Of a stretch of 64,000 nt of DNA, positions 37,800-48,209 are shown piece by piece. Every line of letters starts with the position of its first letter. Positions within the stretch are counted from its first letter, which is position 1. The notes beneath the pieces are model-generated. The model had not been told where the DNA came from. It worked only from the letters and a program-made list of their open reading frames with translations, and searched no databases. Source of the DNA: WHUA01 sp963711215 (GTDB lineage: Bacteria > Pseudomonadota > Alphaproteobacteria > UBA8366); NCBI GenBank assembly GCA_963711215.1, contig CAVQDH010000014.1:186001-250000 (forward strand), written 5' to 3'. The translations under genes and the position numbers were made by a program.

Positions 37800-38159
37800 A
37801 TGAATTCGAAAAAGCTGTTTGCGCGTCGCAAGATACGCACCCGCTTCAACGTGAAGCGGCTGAGCAAGGGCAAGCCGAGGCTTTCCATTTTCCGGTCGGG
37901 TAAGCATGTCTATGCCCAGATCATCGACGATCTCGCCGGGCGCACGCTGGTCGCCGCGTCGAGCGTCGACAAGGAGCTGCGCGGCAAGCTGAAGACGGGC
38001 GCCGACAAGGAGGCCGCGGCCGCCGTCGGGCGCGCCGTTGCCGAACGCGCGGTGAAGGCGGGCGTGTCGCAGGTTATCTTCGACCGCGGCGGTTATCGTT
38101 ATCATGGCCGGGTCAAGGCCCTGGCCGATGGTGCCCGCGAAGGCGGGCTGAAATTCTAG
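37800..38159 (+). CDS. rplR: 50S ribosomal protein L18
   Basis: 119 residues. Basic N-terminus (KLFARRKIRTRFNVKRLSKG) and VIFDRGGYRYHGRVKALADG at the end. Binds 5S rRNA. Confidence 0.96.
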   Translation: MNSKKLFARRKIRTRFNVKRLSKGKPRLSIFRSGKHVYAQIIDDLAGRTLVAASSVDKELRGKLKTGADKEAAAAVGRAVAERAVKAGVSQVIFDRGGYRYHGRVKALADGAREGGLKF

Positions 38160-38175
38160 AAGGGGATCGCGGGTA

Positions 38176-38763
38176 ATGGCACAGTCACCGCAGGGTCGCG
38201 GACGGCAGCGTGGACCGCGGGAAGATCGCGGCGAGCAGCAGGAATTCGTCGAAAAGCTCGTCGGCATCAACCGCGTCGCCAAGGTCGTCAAGGGCGGCCG
38301 GCGCTTCGGATTTTCCGCCATCGTCGTGGTCGGTGACGGCAAGGGACGGGTCGGCCACGGCCTCGGCAAGGCGCGCGAGGTGCCCGAGGCGATCCGCAAG
38401 GCGACCGACCGTGCGCGCAAGGCGCTGATCCGCGTTCCGCTGCGCGAAGGCCGGACGCTGCATCACGACGTTACCGGCCGTTTCGGCGCCGGCCGGGTCG
38501 TGCTGCGCAACGCGCCGTCGGGCACCGGCATCATCGCGGGCGGCCCGATGCGCGCCGTGTTCGAGGCGCTGGGCGTGCAGGACATCGTCGCCAAGTCGGT
38601 CGGTACCTCCAACTCGCACAACATGATCAAGGCCACCTTCGACGCGCTCAAGAACTGCAATTCGCCCCGGCAGGTTGCGGGCCGGCGCGGCAAGAAGGTC
38701 GGCGAGATCGTTGGCCGGCGCGAGGAAGGCGCGGCGAACGGTCGGGAGCAGGCAAATGGCTGA
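38176..38763 (+). CDS. rpsE: 30S ribosomal protein S5
   Basis: 195 residues: the double-stranded-RNA-like domain (EFVEKLVGINRVAKVVKGGR) and the C-terminal domain with VGTSNSHNMIKATFDALKN. Ends with a 30-residue Gly/Arg/Glu-rich tail. Overlaps rpmD by 8 bp. Confidence 0.96.
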   Translation: MAQSPQGRGRQRGPREDRGEQQEFVEKLVGINRVAKVVKGGRRFGFSAIVVVGDGKGRVGHGLGKAREVPEAIRKATDRARKALIRVPLREGRTLHHDVTGRFGAGRVVLRNAPSGTGIIAGGPMRAVFEALGVQDIVAKSVGTSNSHNMIKATFDALKNCNSPRQVAGRRGKKVGEIVGRREEGAANGREQANG

Positions 38764-38951
38764 TGGCAAGAAGACGCTGCGCGTGACCCAGATCGGCAGC
38801 CCGATCCGGCGCCCGGACGATCAGCGCGCGGACGCTGATCGGTCTCGGCCTCAACAAGATGCACCGCACGCGCGAGCTCGTGGATACCCCGTCGGTGCGC
38901 GGGATGATCGACAAGGTGAAGCATCTGGTTCGCGTCGAAGAGGCGGACTGA
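38756..38951 (+). CDS. rpmD: 50S ribosomal protein L30, one +1 frameshift
   Basis: 64 residues after removing an extra G at 38830-38831: LRVTQIGSPIRRPDDQR then ATLIGLGLNKMHRTREL, then DTPSVRGMIDKVKHLVRVEE. Both halves match L30, so the gene is whole apart from the shift. Start overlaps the rpsE stop region. Confidence 0.93.
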
Positions 38952-38983
38952 GATCCGGGCTGGCCGCATTAAGGATTCGTCAC

Positions 38984-39485
38984 ATGAGACTGAATGAGAT
39001 TTCCGACAACGAGGGCGCCACGCATCGCGCGCAAGCGCATCGGCCGCGGCACGGGCTCGGGAACCGGCAAGACGGCAGGCAAGGGCCACAAGGGCCAGAA
39101 GGCCCGTTCCGGCGGCCATATCGGCGGGTTCGAGGGCGGCCAGATGCCGCTCTACCGGCGGTTGCCCAAGCGCGGCTTCACCAACATCTTCCGCAAGCGC
39201 TACGTCGAGCTCAATATCGGCCGGCTGCAGCAAGCGATCGATGACGGCCGCGTCGACGCCAAGAAGACGATAACCGGGCAGTCCCTGGTCGAGGCCGGGC
39301 TGCTGCGCCGGGTTCACGACGGTGTGCGGCTTCTTGCAAAGGGCGCGATCAGTGCCAATGTCACCATAGAGGTTGCTGGCGCGTCGAAGGCTGCCGTCCA
39401 GGCTGTGGAAAAGGCGGGCGGCAAAGTTGTGCTGCCGCCGAAGGACGATACGCCGCGCGGCAAGTCGCAGAAGAAGGCGAAATAA
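38984..39485 (+). CDS. rplO: 50S ribosomal protein L15, one +1 frameshift
   Basis: About 166 residues after removing the C near 39023: MRLNEISDNEGAT, then IARKRIGRGTGSGTGKTAGK. The Gly/Arg-rich N-terminus is followed by the usual L15 core (GGFEGGQMPLYRRLPKRGF). Late assembly protein of the 50S subunit. Confidence 0.95.
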
Positions 39486-39557
39486 CTCAGTCCGGCGAAA
39501 GACCCGGCTGAGACACGTCGCGTTTCCAGCCCTTAGCGGCGCACAGGACACGAGAGC

Positions 39558-40901
39558 ATGGCATCAGCAGCCGAACAGTTAGCCGCCAATTTCAATCTCG
39601 GCGCCTTCAAGAAGGCGACGGAGCTGAAAAAGCGCATCTGGTTCACGCTGGCCGCGCTCGTGATCTATCGCTGCGGCACCTACATACCGTTGCCCGGGAT
39701 CGATTCGTCGATCCTCAGCGAGCTGTTCGCCCATCAGAAGGGCGGCATCGTCGGCATGTTCGACGTCTTCGCCGGCGGCGCGCTCAGCCGCATGTCGATC
39801 TTCGCGCTCAACATCATGCCCTACATCTCCGCCTCCATCATCATGCAGCTGATGCAGGCCGTCTCGCCCTCGCTCGAGGCGCTGAAGAAGGAAGGGGAAG
39901 CGGGGCGCAAGAAGATGAACCAGTATACCCGCTACGGCACCGTGTTCCTGGCGGCGTTCCAAGCGTACGGCCTGGCCGTCGGCATGGAAGGCATGCAGGG
40001 CAGCTCCGGCAGCGCGGTGATGGATCCGGGCCTGTTCTTCCGCTTGACCACGGTGATCACGCTGGTCGGCGGCACGGTCTTCCTGATGTGGCTGGGCGAG
40101 CAGGTGACCCAGCGGGGCGTCGGCAACGGCATCTCGCTCATCATCTTCTCCGGCATCGTGGCGGCGCTGCCGCGCGCGCTGGCCGGAACGCTGGAGCTCG
40201 GCCGCACCGGCGCGCTGTCGACGGTCGTCATCGTCGGCTTCCTGCTGCTGGCTGCGGTGGTGATCACGGTCATCGTCTTCATCGAGCGGGCGCAGCGGCG
40301 GATCATCGTGCAATATCCCAAGCGCCAGGTCGGCAACCGCATGTTCGGCGGCGAATCCTCGCATCTGCCGCTCAAGCTCAATACCTCCGGCGTCATTCCG
40401 CCGATTTTCGCCAGCTCGCTGCTGCTGCTGCCGTTGACGATCGCCAATTTCAGCGGCGGGCAGGGACCGGAGTGGCTGACCACGATTACCGCGATGCTCG
40501 GCCGGGGGCAGCCCTTGTTCCTGGTCATCTACGTGTCGCTGATCGTGTTCTTCGCCTTCTTCTACACGGCGATCGTCTTCAATCCGCAGGAGACGGCCGA
40601 CAACCTCCGGCAATACGGCGGCTTCATCCCGGGCATCCGGCCCGGCAAGAACACCGCGGACTACCTGGACTACGTGCTGACGCGGCTGACCGTGCTGGGC
40701 GCGATGTACCTGTCGGTCATCTGTATCATCCCGGAATGGCTGATCGCGCAGTTCGCCGTGCCCTTCTATTTCGGTGGCACCAGCCTGCTGATCGTCGTGA
40801 CCGTGACCATGGATACGGTGGCGCAGGTTCATGCGCATCTGCTGGCGCACCAGTATGAGGGGCTGATCAAGAAGTCCAAGTTGCGCGGGAGGCGTGGATG
40901 A
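39558..40901 (+). CDS. secY: Preprotein translocase subunit SecY
   Basis: 447 residues with ten predicted membrane helices. The plug/pore region LPGIDSSILSELF, the family block LNIMPYISASIIMQLM and the cytosolic loop QYPKRQVGNRMFGGESSHLP are clear. Forms the channel with SecE (13446). Last part of the spc cluster, overlapping adk by ATGA. Confidence 0.97.
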   Translation: MASAAEQLAANFNLGAFKKATELKKRIWFTLAALVIYRCGTYIPLPGIDSSILSELFAHQKGGIVGMFDVFAGGALSRMSIFALNIMPYISASIIMQLMQAVSPSLEALKKEGEAGRKKMNQYTRYGTVFLAAFQAYGLAVGMEGMQGSSGSAVMDPGLFFRLTTVITLVGGTVFLMWLGEQVTQRGVGNGISLIIFSGIVAALPRALAGTLELGRTGALSTVVIVGFLLLAAVVITVIVFIERAQRRIIVQYPKRQVGNRMFGGESSHLPLKLNTSGVIPPIFASSLLLLPLTIANFSGGQGPEWLTTITAMLGRGQPLFLVIYVSLIVFFAFFYTAIVFNPQETADNLRQYGGFIPGIRPGKNTADYLDYVLTRLTVLGAMYLSVICIIPEWLIAQFAVPFYFGGTSLLIVVTVTMDTVAQVHAHLLAHQYEGLIKKSKLRGRRG

Positions 40902-41485
40902 ATGTCATCCTCCTGGGCCCCCCGGGAGCAGGCAAAGGGACCCAGGCGCAGCGGCTTGTGGAGAAATACGGCATCGTTCAGCTCTCTACCGGTGAAATTC
41001 TGCGGGACGCCGCGGCCTCGGGCAGCGCGATCGGCCAGCAGGCCAAGAAGGTCATGGAGGCCGGCCAGCTGATGCCCGACGACCTGATGATCCGCATCAT
41101 CTCGGAGCGGATCGACCAGCCCGATTGCGCCAAAGGCTTCATCCTGGACGGCTTTCCGCGGACCGTCCCCCAGGCCGAAGCGCTGGACAAGCTGCTGGCC
41201 CAGAAGGGGTTGAAGCTGGACCACGTGATCGAGCTCAGGGTCGACGACTCGGTGCTGGTTTCGCGGATCACCGCCCGGGCGAGCGAGCTCAGCGCCGAGG
41301 GCAAGGCCCGGGCCGACGACAATGTGGAGACCTTGAAGAAGCGGCTTGCCGTCTACCATGGGCAGACGGTGCCCATCCTTCCGTATTACCGCGATAGGGG
41401 AAGGCTTGAGGTCGTGGACGGCATGGCGGACATCGCCGGCGTTGCGCGTCAGATCGATGCGCTGTTGGGCGCCCGGGAGAATTGA
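40898..41485 (+). CDS. adk: Adenylate kinase
   Basis: 195 residues: P-loop GPPGAGKGTQAQ, LSTGEILRDA NMP-binding region and ILDGFPRT. This is the short form with a small LID (the segment around RADDNVETLKKRL) without zinc cysteines. Converts AMP and ATP to two ADP. Starts inside the last codons of secY. Its stop codon lies inside a downstream promoter -35 box. Confidence 0.97.
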   Translation: MNVILLGPPGAGKGTQAQRLVEKYGIVQLSTGEILRDAAASGSAIGQQAKKVMEAGQLMPDDLMIRIISERIDQPDCAKGFILDGFPRTVPQAEALDKLLAQKGLKLDHVIELRVDDSVLVSRITARASELSAEGKARADDNVETLKKRLAVYHGQTVPILPYYRDRGRLEVVDGMADIAGVARQIDALLGAREN

Positions 41486-41509
41486 CAGCATGGGCTTTTC
41501 CCCTATAAT
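41482..41509 (+). promoter_or_regulatory. Consensus sigma-70 promoter TTGACA-N16-TATAAT for rpsM
   Basis: Both hexamers match the consensus exactly, gap 16 bp. The TGA stop of adk is part of TTGACA. Drives rpsM-rpsK-rpoA-rplQ with a leader of about 155 bases, giving the alpha cluster its own transcription. Confidence 0.88.
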
Positions 41510-41672
41510 CCGCCATCCCGGAGCCGAACAGTCGGCTTCCGGCGCGGACGTTTTTCCGGCGGCGCGTAGACGGCGGTGCAACATGAAATCCGGAACACGG
41601 GCAGGCGGCCAGCCAGGTCACTGGGGCTGGGCGCTGAGTTCGTATCAAGACGATTGATGAGGAGAATGTAGC

Positions 41673-42047
41673 GTGGCACGCATAGCGGGCGTGAATATTC
41701 CGACCCAGAAGCGCGTGGAGATCGGCCTGACCTATATCCATGGGATCGGCCGGACCAAGGCGAAGGATATCTGCAAGGCTTGCGGAATTCCCGCCGAGCG
41801 CCGGGTCAGCGAGCTCAGCGAGCAGGAAGTCATCGGCATTCGCGAGTCCATCGACCGCGACTATACGGTCGAAGGCGATCTGCGTCGCGAAGTCGCCATG
41901 AACATCAAGCGCTTGATGGATCTTGGATGCTATCGCGGGCTGCGTCATCGCAAGGGGCTGCCGGTTCGCGGCCAGCGGACGCACACCAATGCCCGCACGC
42001 GCAAGGGGCCGGCCCGCCCGATCGCCGGTAAGAAGAAGGCGGTATAA
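41673..42047 (+). CDS. rpsM: 30S ribosomal protein S13, GTG start
   Basis: 124 residues, M(V)ARIAGVNIPTQKRVEIGLT, with the C-terminal THTNARTRKGPARPIAGKKK. GAGGAGAA upstream supports GTG 41673. Contacts the P-site tRNA and the large subunit. Confidence 0.96.
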   Translation: MARIAGVNIPTQKRVEIGLTYIHGIGRTKAKDICKACGIPAERRVSELSEQEVIGIRESIDRDYTVEGDLRREVAMNIKRLMDLGCYRGLRHRKGLPVRGQRTHTNARTRKGPARPIAGKKKAV

Positions 42048-42058
42048 GGAGCAATCAG

Positions 42059-42466
42059 ATGGCCAAGGCACCAGCAGCAACCGCCACCGCCACGCGGACG
42101 CGTCGGCGCGAGCGTAAAAACATCACGTCCGGCGTGGCCCATGTCTGTGCATCGTTCAACAACACGATGATCACGATCACCGACGCGCAGGGCAACACGA
42201 TCGCCTGGTCGTCGGCCGGCGGCATGGGTTTCAAAGGCAGCCGCAAGTCGACGCCCTATGCCGCGCAGGTTGCGGCCGAGGATGCCGGCCGTAAAGCCAT
42301 GGAACATGGCATGCGGACACTGGAAGTGTTCGTCAAGGGGCCGGGGTCGGGGCGTGAGTCCGCCTTGCGCGCCTTGCAATCGGTCGGCTTCACGGTCACG
42401 TCGATCAAGGACGTGACGCCGATCCCGCATAACGGATGCCGTCCGCCGAAACGGCGGCGCGTGTGA
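42059..42466 (+). CDS. rpsK: 30S ribosomal protein S11
   Basis: 135 residues. A short Ala/Thr-rich N-terminus precedes ERKNITSGVAHVCASFNNTM; ends DVTPIPHNGCRPPKRRRV. Platform protein near the E site. Confidence 0.97.
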   Translation: MAKAPAATATATRTRRRERKNITSGVAHVCASFNNTMITITDAQGNTIAWSSAGGMGFKGSRKSTPYAAQVAAEDAGRKAMEHGMRTLEVFVKGPGSGRESALRALQSVGFTVTSIKDVTPIPHNGCRPPKRRRV

Positions 42467-42525
42467 TTGGATTTACTCGGACAGGGTTGAATTTCAAGAT
42501 TAAGGCGCAGGCCTAAGGTGCTGCG

Positions 42526-43569
<1,044 letters not shown>

Positions 43570-43603
43570 GACAGCGACGATCTGAAAGTTAGGAGCAGGC
43601 GAG

Positions 43604-44029
43604 ATGCGCCATAAAATGAGCGGCCGGAAACTGGGCCGGAGAAGCCAGCATCGCAAGGCCATGTTCTCGAATATGGCGGCATCGCTGATCAAGCACGAGC
43701 AGATCAAGACGACGCTGCCGAAGGCGAAGGAAATGCGCGGCGTGGTCGAGAAGCTGATCACGCTCGGCAAGAGCGGAACGCTGCACGACCGCCGCCGGGC
43801 CTATGCCTTCCTGCGCGACGACGCCATGGTCACCAAGCTGTTCGACACGCTGGGCCCGCGCTACAAGGCGCGCAACGGCGGCTATACCCGCGTGCTGAAA
43901 GCCGGCTTCCGTTACGGCGATGCGGCCGCGATGGCGGTCATCGAGCTGGTCGACCGCGACGTCGATGCAAAGGGGCTGGACTCCGGCCCGCTGCAGACCG
44001 ACGACGAGACGGAGAGCGCGGCGGCGTAA
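43604..44029 (+). CDS. rplQ: 50S ribosomal protein L17
   Basis: 141 residues, MRHKMSGRKLGRRSQHRKAM. Core about 120 residues plus an acidic tail (TDDETESAAA). Last gene of the ribosomal cluster, followed by a terminator. Confidence 0.96.
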   Translation: MRHKMSGRKLGRRSQHRKAMFSNMAASLIKHEQIKTTLPKAKEMRGVVEKLITLGKSGTLHDRRRAYAFLRDDAMVTKLFDTLGPRYKARNGGYTRVLKAGFRYGDAAAMAVIELVDRDVDAKGLDSGPLQTDDETESAAA

Positions 44030-44058
44030 GGCTGGTGCTGTTTCGGAACGAGATAGCG

Positions 44059-44087
44059 AAGGGTCGGCCGCATGGCCGGCCCTTCTT
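44059..44087 (+). terminator. Terminator after rplQ
   Basis: aagggtcggcc-gcat-ggccggccctt, an 11-bp stem with one G-T wobble followed by ctt. Ends the alpha cluster. Confidence 0.75.
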
Positions 44088-44164
44088 GCGTCAGGGCCGT
44101 TGGCGCATGCGCCGCGCGGGCGTAAGGTGCGGCCATGCATAGATCGGCCACGCACAGATCGGCC

Positions 44165-45574
44165 ATGTACAGATCAGTAAGCGCGTCGATCCTGGCCGCC
44201 TTGGTCCTGGCCGCCGCCGTGCCGGCGGCGGCGCAGCAGCGCCAGGTGCCTGACAACCGCCAGCAGATCCAGTTTTCCTTCGCGCCGATCGTGCGTAAGG
44301 TGGCGCCGGCGGTCGTCAACATCTACACCAAGCGCGTGGTGCAGGAACGCAGCGCCTCGCCCTTCTTCGACGATCCGATTTTCCGCCGCTTCTTCGGCGA
44401 TTCCACGCCCTTCGGCGGCTCGCGCAAGCGGCTGGAGAATTCGCTCGGGTCCGGCGTGATCGTCCGCAGCGACGGCATCATCGTGACCAACCACCACGTG
44501 ATCAAGGACGCGGACAAGATCACCGTCGTCCTGTCCGACCGGCGCGAGTTCGACGCGCAGATCCTGGTCAACGATGAGCGCACGGACATTGCGGTCCTGC
44601 GCATCCATGTGAAGGGCGAGCGACTGCCCTATCTCGAATTCGGCGACGCGGACAAGATCGAGGTCGGCGACATGGTGCTGGCGATCGGCGATCCCTTCGG
44701 CATCGGCCAGACCGTCAGCTCGGGCATCGTCTCCGGCCTCGCGCGGACCGAGGTCGGCATAACCGACTTCCGCTCCTTCATCCAGACCGACGCTGCGATC
44801 AACCCCGGCAACTCGGGCGGCGCGCTGGTCTCGATGGACGGTAAGCTGATTGGCATCAACACGGCGATCTTCTCGCAAAGCGGCGGATCGGTCGGCATCG
44901 GCTTCGCCATTCCCAGCAACATGGTCAGCACCATCGTGCACAGCGCGGTGACCGGCAAGCCTTTGATTCGCCCATGGCTTTCGCTTCGAGCCACGGAAGT
45001 GACGGCCGAGGTCGCCTCCGCCATGGGGTTGAACCGGCCGGGCGGCGTCCTGGTGGAAGCGGTGCAGCCGAGCGGTCCTGCCGAACGCGCCGGGATCCGG
45101 CGCGGCGATATCATCCTCGACGTCGACCACAAGGCGGTCGACGACCTGCAGGGGCTCCGGTTCCGCCTGGCGACGCGGGAGATCGGCAAGAATGTCGTCA
45201 TGTCGGTACGCCGGCACGGCAAGGTGATCGACCTACCCTTCGACCTGCAGGCGCCGCCGGAGATCCCGCCGCGCGATACCACGATCCTGCAGAACGAGAG
45301 CCCGCTCTCCGGCGCCAAGGTCGTCAACCTGTCGCCGGCGGTAGCGGCCGAGCTCGGCGTCGAGGAGTCGGCGGTCGGCGTGATCGTCGTCGACATCGAG
45401 CGCGGCTCCTGGGCCTCGCGGATCGGGCTCCGTCCCGGTGACGTCGTCCTGACCGTGAACGGCCAGAAGATCGGCGTGGTCGACGATCTGAAGCAGGCGA
45501 CGCGCCAGCCGCAGGACCGCTGGATGGTTGAAATCCGCCGCGGCAATAAGACATTACGCGTGGAAGTCGGGTAA
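44165..45574 (+). CDS. DegP/HtrA-family periplasmic serine protease
   Basis: 469 residues from ATG 44165. Signal peptide (MYRSVSASILAALVLAAAVP, cleavage after AAA), trypsin-like domain with His in TNHHVIKDADK, Asp in NDERTDIAVLRI and Ser in NPGNSGGALV. Two PDZ domains follow (RPWLSLRATEVTAEVASAM; SAVGVIVVDIERGSWASRIG). Degrades or refolds misfolded envelope proteins. An ATG at 44135 would add HRSATHRSAM, encoded by a short 15-bp tandem repeat; the later start gives a cleaner signal peptide. Confidence 0.93.
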   Translation: MYRSVSASILAALVLAAAVPAAAQQRQVPDNRQQIQFSFAPIVRKVAPAVVNIYTKRVVQERSASPFFDDPIFRRFFGDSTPFGGSRKRLENSLGSGVIVRSDGIIVTNHHVIKDADKITVVLSDRREFDAQILVNDERTDIAVLRIHVKGERLPYLEFGDADKIEVGDMVLAIGDPFGIGQTVSSGIVSGLARTEVGITDFRSFIQTDAAINPGNSGGALVSMDGKLIGINTAIFSQSGGSVGIGFAIPSNMVSTIVHSAVTGKPLIRPWLSLRATEVTAEVASAMGLNRPGGVLVEAVQPSGPAERAGIRRGDIILDVDHKAVDDLQGLRFRLATREIGKNVVMSVRRHGKVIDLPFDLQAPPEIPPRDTTILQNESPLSGAKVVNLSPAVAAELGVEESAVGVIVVDIERGSWASRIGLRPGDVVLTVNGQKIGVVDDLKQATRQPQDRWMVEIRRGNKTLRVEVG

Positions 45575-45599
45575 CAAGCAATCACGGCGGAGGTGCCGA

Positions 45600-46922
45600 T
45601 TGAGCGGTCCGTCACAGCCGGGTCTCTTCGAAAAGTCCGCGCCGCGCCCTTTGGCCGACCGCCTCAGGCCGCGTTCGCTCGATGAGATCGTCGGACAGGA
45701 TCATGTGCTGGGGCCGGATGGGCCGATCCGGCGCATGCTCGCTTCCGGCAGCCTCGCCTCGATGGTCTTCTGGGGACCGCCGGGCTGCGGCAAGACGACC
45801 ATAGCGCGCCTGCTGGCCGACGAGATCGCCTTGGCGTTCGAGCCGCTGTCGGCCGTCTTCTCCGGCGTGGCGGATCTGCGCAAGGTGTTCGAGCGCGCCA
45901 AGGCGCGGCGCCTGGCGGGCAGCGGGACGCTGCTCTTCGTCGACGAGATCCACCGCTTCAACCGCGCGCAGCAGGACGGCTTCCTGCCCTATGTCGAGGA
46001 CGGCACCGTCATCCTCGTCGGCGCCACGACGGAAAACCCGAGCTTCGAGCTGAACGCCGCGCTGCTGTCGCGCTGCCAGGTCTTCGTCCTGAATCGCCTC
46101 GACCACGCCGCGCTGGATACCCTGCTGCGGCGCGCCGAGCAGGCCGAGGGCCGCGCGCTGCCGCTCGAGGACGAGGCGCGCGACAGCCTGATCGCGATGG
46201 CGGACGGCGACGGCCGCTTCATCCTCAATCTCTGCGAGGAATTGTTCCGCCTGCCGGCCGCGACGCGGCTGGACCGCAAGGCGCTGGCCGAGGCGGTGCA
46301 GCGGCGCGCGCCGGTCTACGACAAGGGGCAGGACAGCCACTACAACCTGATCAGCGCGCTGCACAAGTCGCTGCGCGGCTCCGACACGGACGCGGCGCTC
46401 TACTGGCTCGCGCGCATGCTGGCCGGCGGCGAGGACCCGCGCTACATCGCCCGGCGGCTGCTGCGCTTCGCCTACGAGGATATCGGCCTCGCCGACCCGA
46501 ACGCGGCGCTGCAGGCGCTGGCGGCGTGGGAGACCTACGAGCGGATCGGCTCGCCCGAGGGCGAGCTGGCGCTGACCCATCTGGTGATCTATCTCGGCAC
46601 CGCGCCCAAGTCGAACGCCGCCTACAAGGCGCATGGCGCCGCGTCGCGGGCGGCGAAGGAGACCGGCTCGCTCAGCCCGCCCAAGCACATCCTGAACGCG
46701 CCGACGCGGCTGATGCAGGACCTCGGCTACGGCGCGGGCTATGAATACGATCACAAGGCCGAGGACGCCTTCTCCGGCCAGAATTACTTCCCCGACGGCA
46801 TCGCGCGCGAGCGCTTTTACAGCCCGGCCGACCGCGGCTTCGAGCGCGAGATCGCCAAGCGCCTGGCCTATTGGGAGAAGCTCCGCGCCGAGCGGCGCAA
46901 GCCCGGCGGCGGCGAGTCGTGA
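45600..46922 (+). CDS. rarA: RarA/MgsA-family AAA+ ATPase, TTG start
   Basis: 440 residues. Clamp-loader-like ATPase acting at stalled replication forks. Walker A GPPGCGKTT, Walker B LLFVDEIHRF, sensor VGATTENPSFELNAALLSR, C-terminal tetramerisation part with YGAGYEYDHKAEDAFSGQNY and YLPDGI-like FPDGIARERFY. N-terminus LSGPSQPGLFEKSAPRPLAD fits the family (SQ..LF). The TTG start has GGAGG 7 bases upstream. 25 bp after the protease. Confidence 0.93.
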   Translation: MSGPSQPGLFEKSAPRPLADRLRPRSLDEIVGQDHVLGPDGPIRRMLASGSLASMVFWGPPGCGKTTIARLLADEIALAFEPLSAVFSGVADLRKVFERAKARRLAGSGTLLFVDEIHRFNRAQQDGFLPYVEDGTVILVGATTENPSFELNAALLSRCQVFVLNRLDHAALDTLLRRAEQAEGRALPLEDEARDSLIAMADGDGRFILNLCEELFRLPAATRLDRKALAEAVQRRAPVYDKGQDSHYNLISALHKSLRGSDTDAALYWLARMLAGGEDPRYIARRLLRFAYEDIGLADPNAALQALAAWETYERIGSPEGELALTHLVIYLGTAPKSNAAYKAHGAASRAAKETGSLSPPKHILNAPTRLMQDLGYGAGYEYDHKAEDAFSGQNYFPDGIARERFYSPADRGFEREIAKRLAYWEKLRAERRKPGGGES

Positions 46923-46986
46923 TAGCGGGCGCCGGACCGGTCGTCGTCCGATCTGCCGCAAGGTGACCGGGGGCAAGGACAGCGGC

Positions 46987-46992
46987 TATACT
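46987..46992 (+). promoter_or_regulatory. Possible -10 box TATACT before the dehalogenase-like gene
   Basis: TATACT with GTGACC 18 bp upstream, about 150 bp before the next gene, inside the 217-bp gap after rarA. The -35 match is weak. Confidence 0.3.
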
Positions 46993-47139
46993 CTCGCGAC
47001 GGCCATCTTCGAAATTTCCCAAGACGGCGTGACGTGGCGGATCTACGGCGATCCCGACGCGGCGCCCGTGTTCGACAGCCGGACCGCGCGCCCGTCGTCC
47101 TGACCCGGCGCAGACAGAAGATCAACAGGAGGAGGCAAG

Positions 47140-48021
47140 ATGTTCGAAGGATTCGAGACACGAGACCTGGATACCAGCGGCGCGCGGATTCATTTCGTGC
47201 ATGGCGGCGAGGGGCCGCCGCTCCTGCTGCTGCACGGCAACCCGCTGACGCATGTCTCCTGGCACAAGATCGCCAACCAGCTTGCCGAGCGCTTCCATGT
47301 GGTGGCGCCCGACCTGCGCGGCTATGGCGACAGCTCGGCGCCGGACGCCGGACCCGACAACATCAACTTCTCCTTCCGGGCGATGGCGCAGGACCAGGTC
47401 GAGGTCATGGCGTCGCTCGGCTATGACAAGTTCTTCGTCGCCGGCCACGACCGCGGCGCGCGCACCGCGCACCGCATGGCGCAGGACCATCCGGACAAGA
47501 TCCTGAAGGCGGCCTTCATCGACGTCGCGCCGAGCTACCATGTCTGGACGCACACGACGAAGGGCTGGGCCAACAGCTCCTGGCACTGGACCTTCATGAT
47601 CCAGGAGCCGGGTTTCCCGGAGCGCATGATGGGCGCCGTGCCGGCCGACTGGTACATGGAGAAGAAGATCGGCAAGGCCGGGATCGGCCTGAAGCCCTTC
47701 ACCAAGGAAGCCTTCGCCGAATACGTCCGCTGCTTCAACGAGAAGACGATCCGCGGCTCCTGCTGCGATTATCGGGCTTGCGCCACCTGCGACTTCGAGA
47801 TGGACAAGGCCGACTTCGGCAAGGTCAAGGTGCAGTGTCCGGCGCTCGTGCTGTGGGGCGCGCAGAGCCACACCGGCAAGAATTACAGCGACCTGCTGCC
47901 GATCTGGAAGGATTACTGCGCCGGCAGCCTGACCGGCGGACCGCTCCAATCCGGCCATTACGTGCCCGAGCACGCGCCGGAGGAGACGCTGCGCTGGCTG
48001 CTCGATTTCTTCTCCGCCTGA
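47140..48021 (+). CDS. Alpha/beta hydrolase, haloacetate (fluoroacetate) dehalogenase type
   Basis: 293 residues. Nucleophile Asp in VAGHDRGARTAHRMAQDHP, oxyanion region LLHGNPLTHVSWHK and general-base His in LQSGHYVPEHAPEE. The HDRGAR context and the later CATCDFEMDKAD block resemble fluoroacetate dehalogenases, where an Arg pair binds the carboxylate. If so it releases halide from haloacetates in the cytosol. Epoxide hydrolases share the fold, so the substrate is inferred. A fluoride-channel gene (crcB) lies 2 kb away. Own terminator. Confidence 0.8.
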   Translation: MFEGFETRDLDTSGARIHFVHGGEGPPLLLLHGNPLTHVSWHKIANQLAERFHVVAPDLRGYGDSSAPDAGPDNINFSFRAMAQDQVEVMASLGYDKFFVAGHDRGARTAHRMAQDHPDKILKAAFIDVAPSYHVWTHTTKGWANSSWHWTFMIQEPGFPERMMGAVPADWYMEKKIGKAGIGLKPFTKEAFAEYVRCFNEKTIRGSCCDYRACATCDFEMDKADFGKVKVQCPALVLWGAQSHTGKNYSDLLPIWKDYCAGSLTGGPLQSGHYVPEHAPEETLRWLLDFFSA

Positions 48022-48038
48022 TCGTCCCCTGATCGCCG

Positions 48039-48084
48039 CGGCCCTGCCTGCCATTGTGGCAATGTGCTGGCAGGGCCGTTAATA
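48039..48084 (+). terminator. Terminator after the dehalogenase-like gene
   Basis: cggccctgcc and ggcagggccg arms (10 bp) with an inner small hairpin tgcca-ttg-tggca, followed by ttaat. The stop codon is 18 bp before. Confidence 0.7.
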
Positions 48085-48209
48085 TATGCCCAATCCTAAG
48101 GCAGTTCCTTAAAATCTGCCGGATCCGGACGCCTGCTATTTGATCATTCAAAGAAGCGGGCTGCCGGATTTTTGTTCTGAGCGATCAAGAAACGAGGGAA
48201 GGGGCTGTT

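Noticed and set aside
46963..47103. Short frame VTGGKDSGYTLATAIFEISQ... after rarA
   Set aside because: Plausible-looking codons but no ribosome site, no family and overlap with a possible promoter; left as uncertain.
48061..48209. Sigma-54 promoter before amtB
   Set aside because: TGGCAG...TTAAT lacks the -12 GC and overlaps a terminator stem; not good enough.
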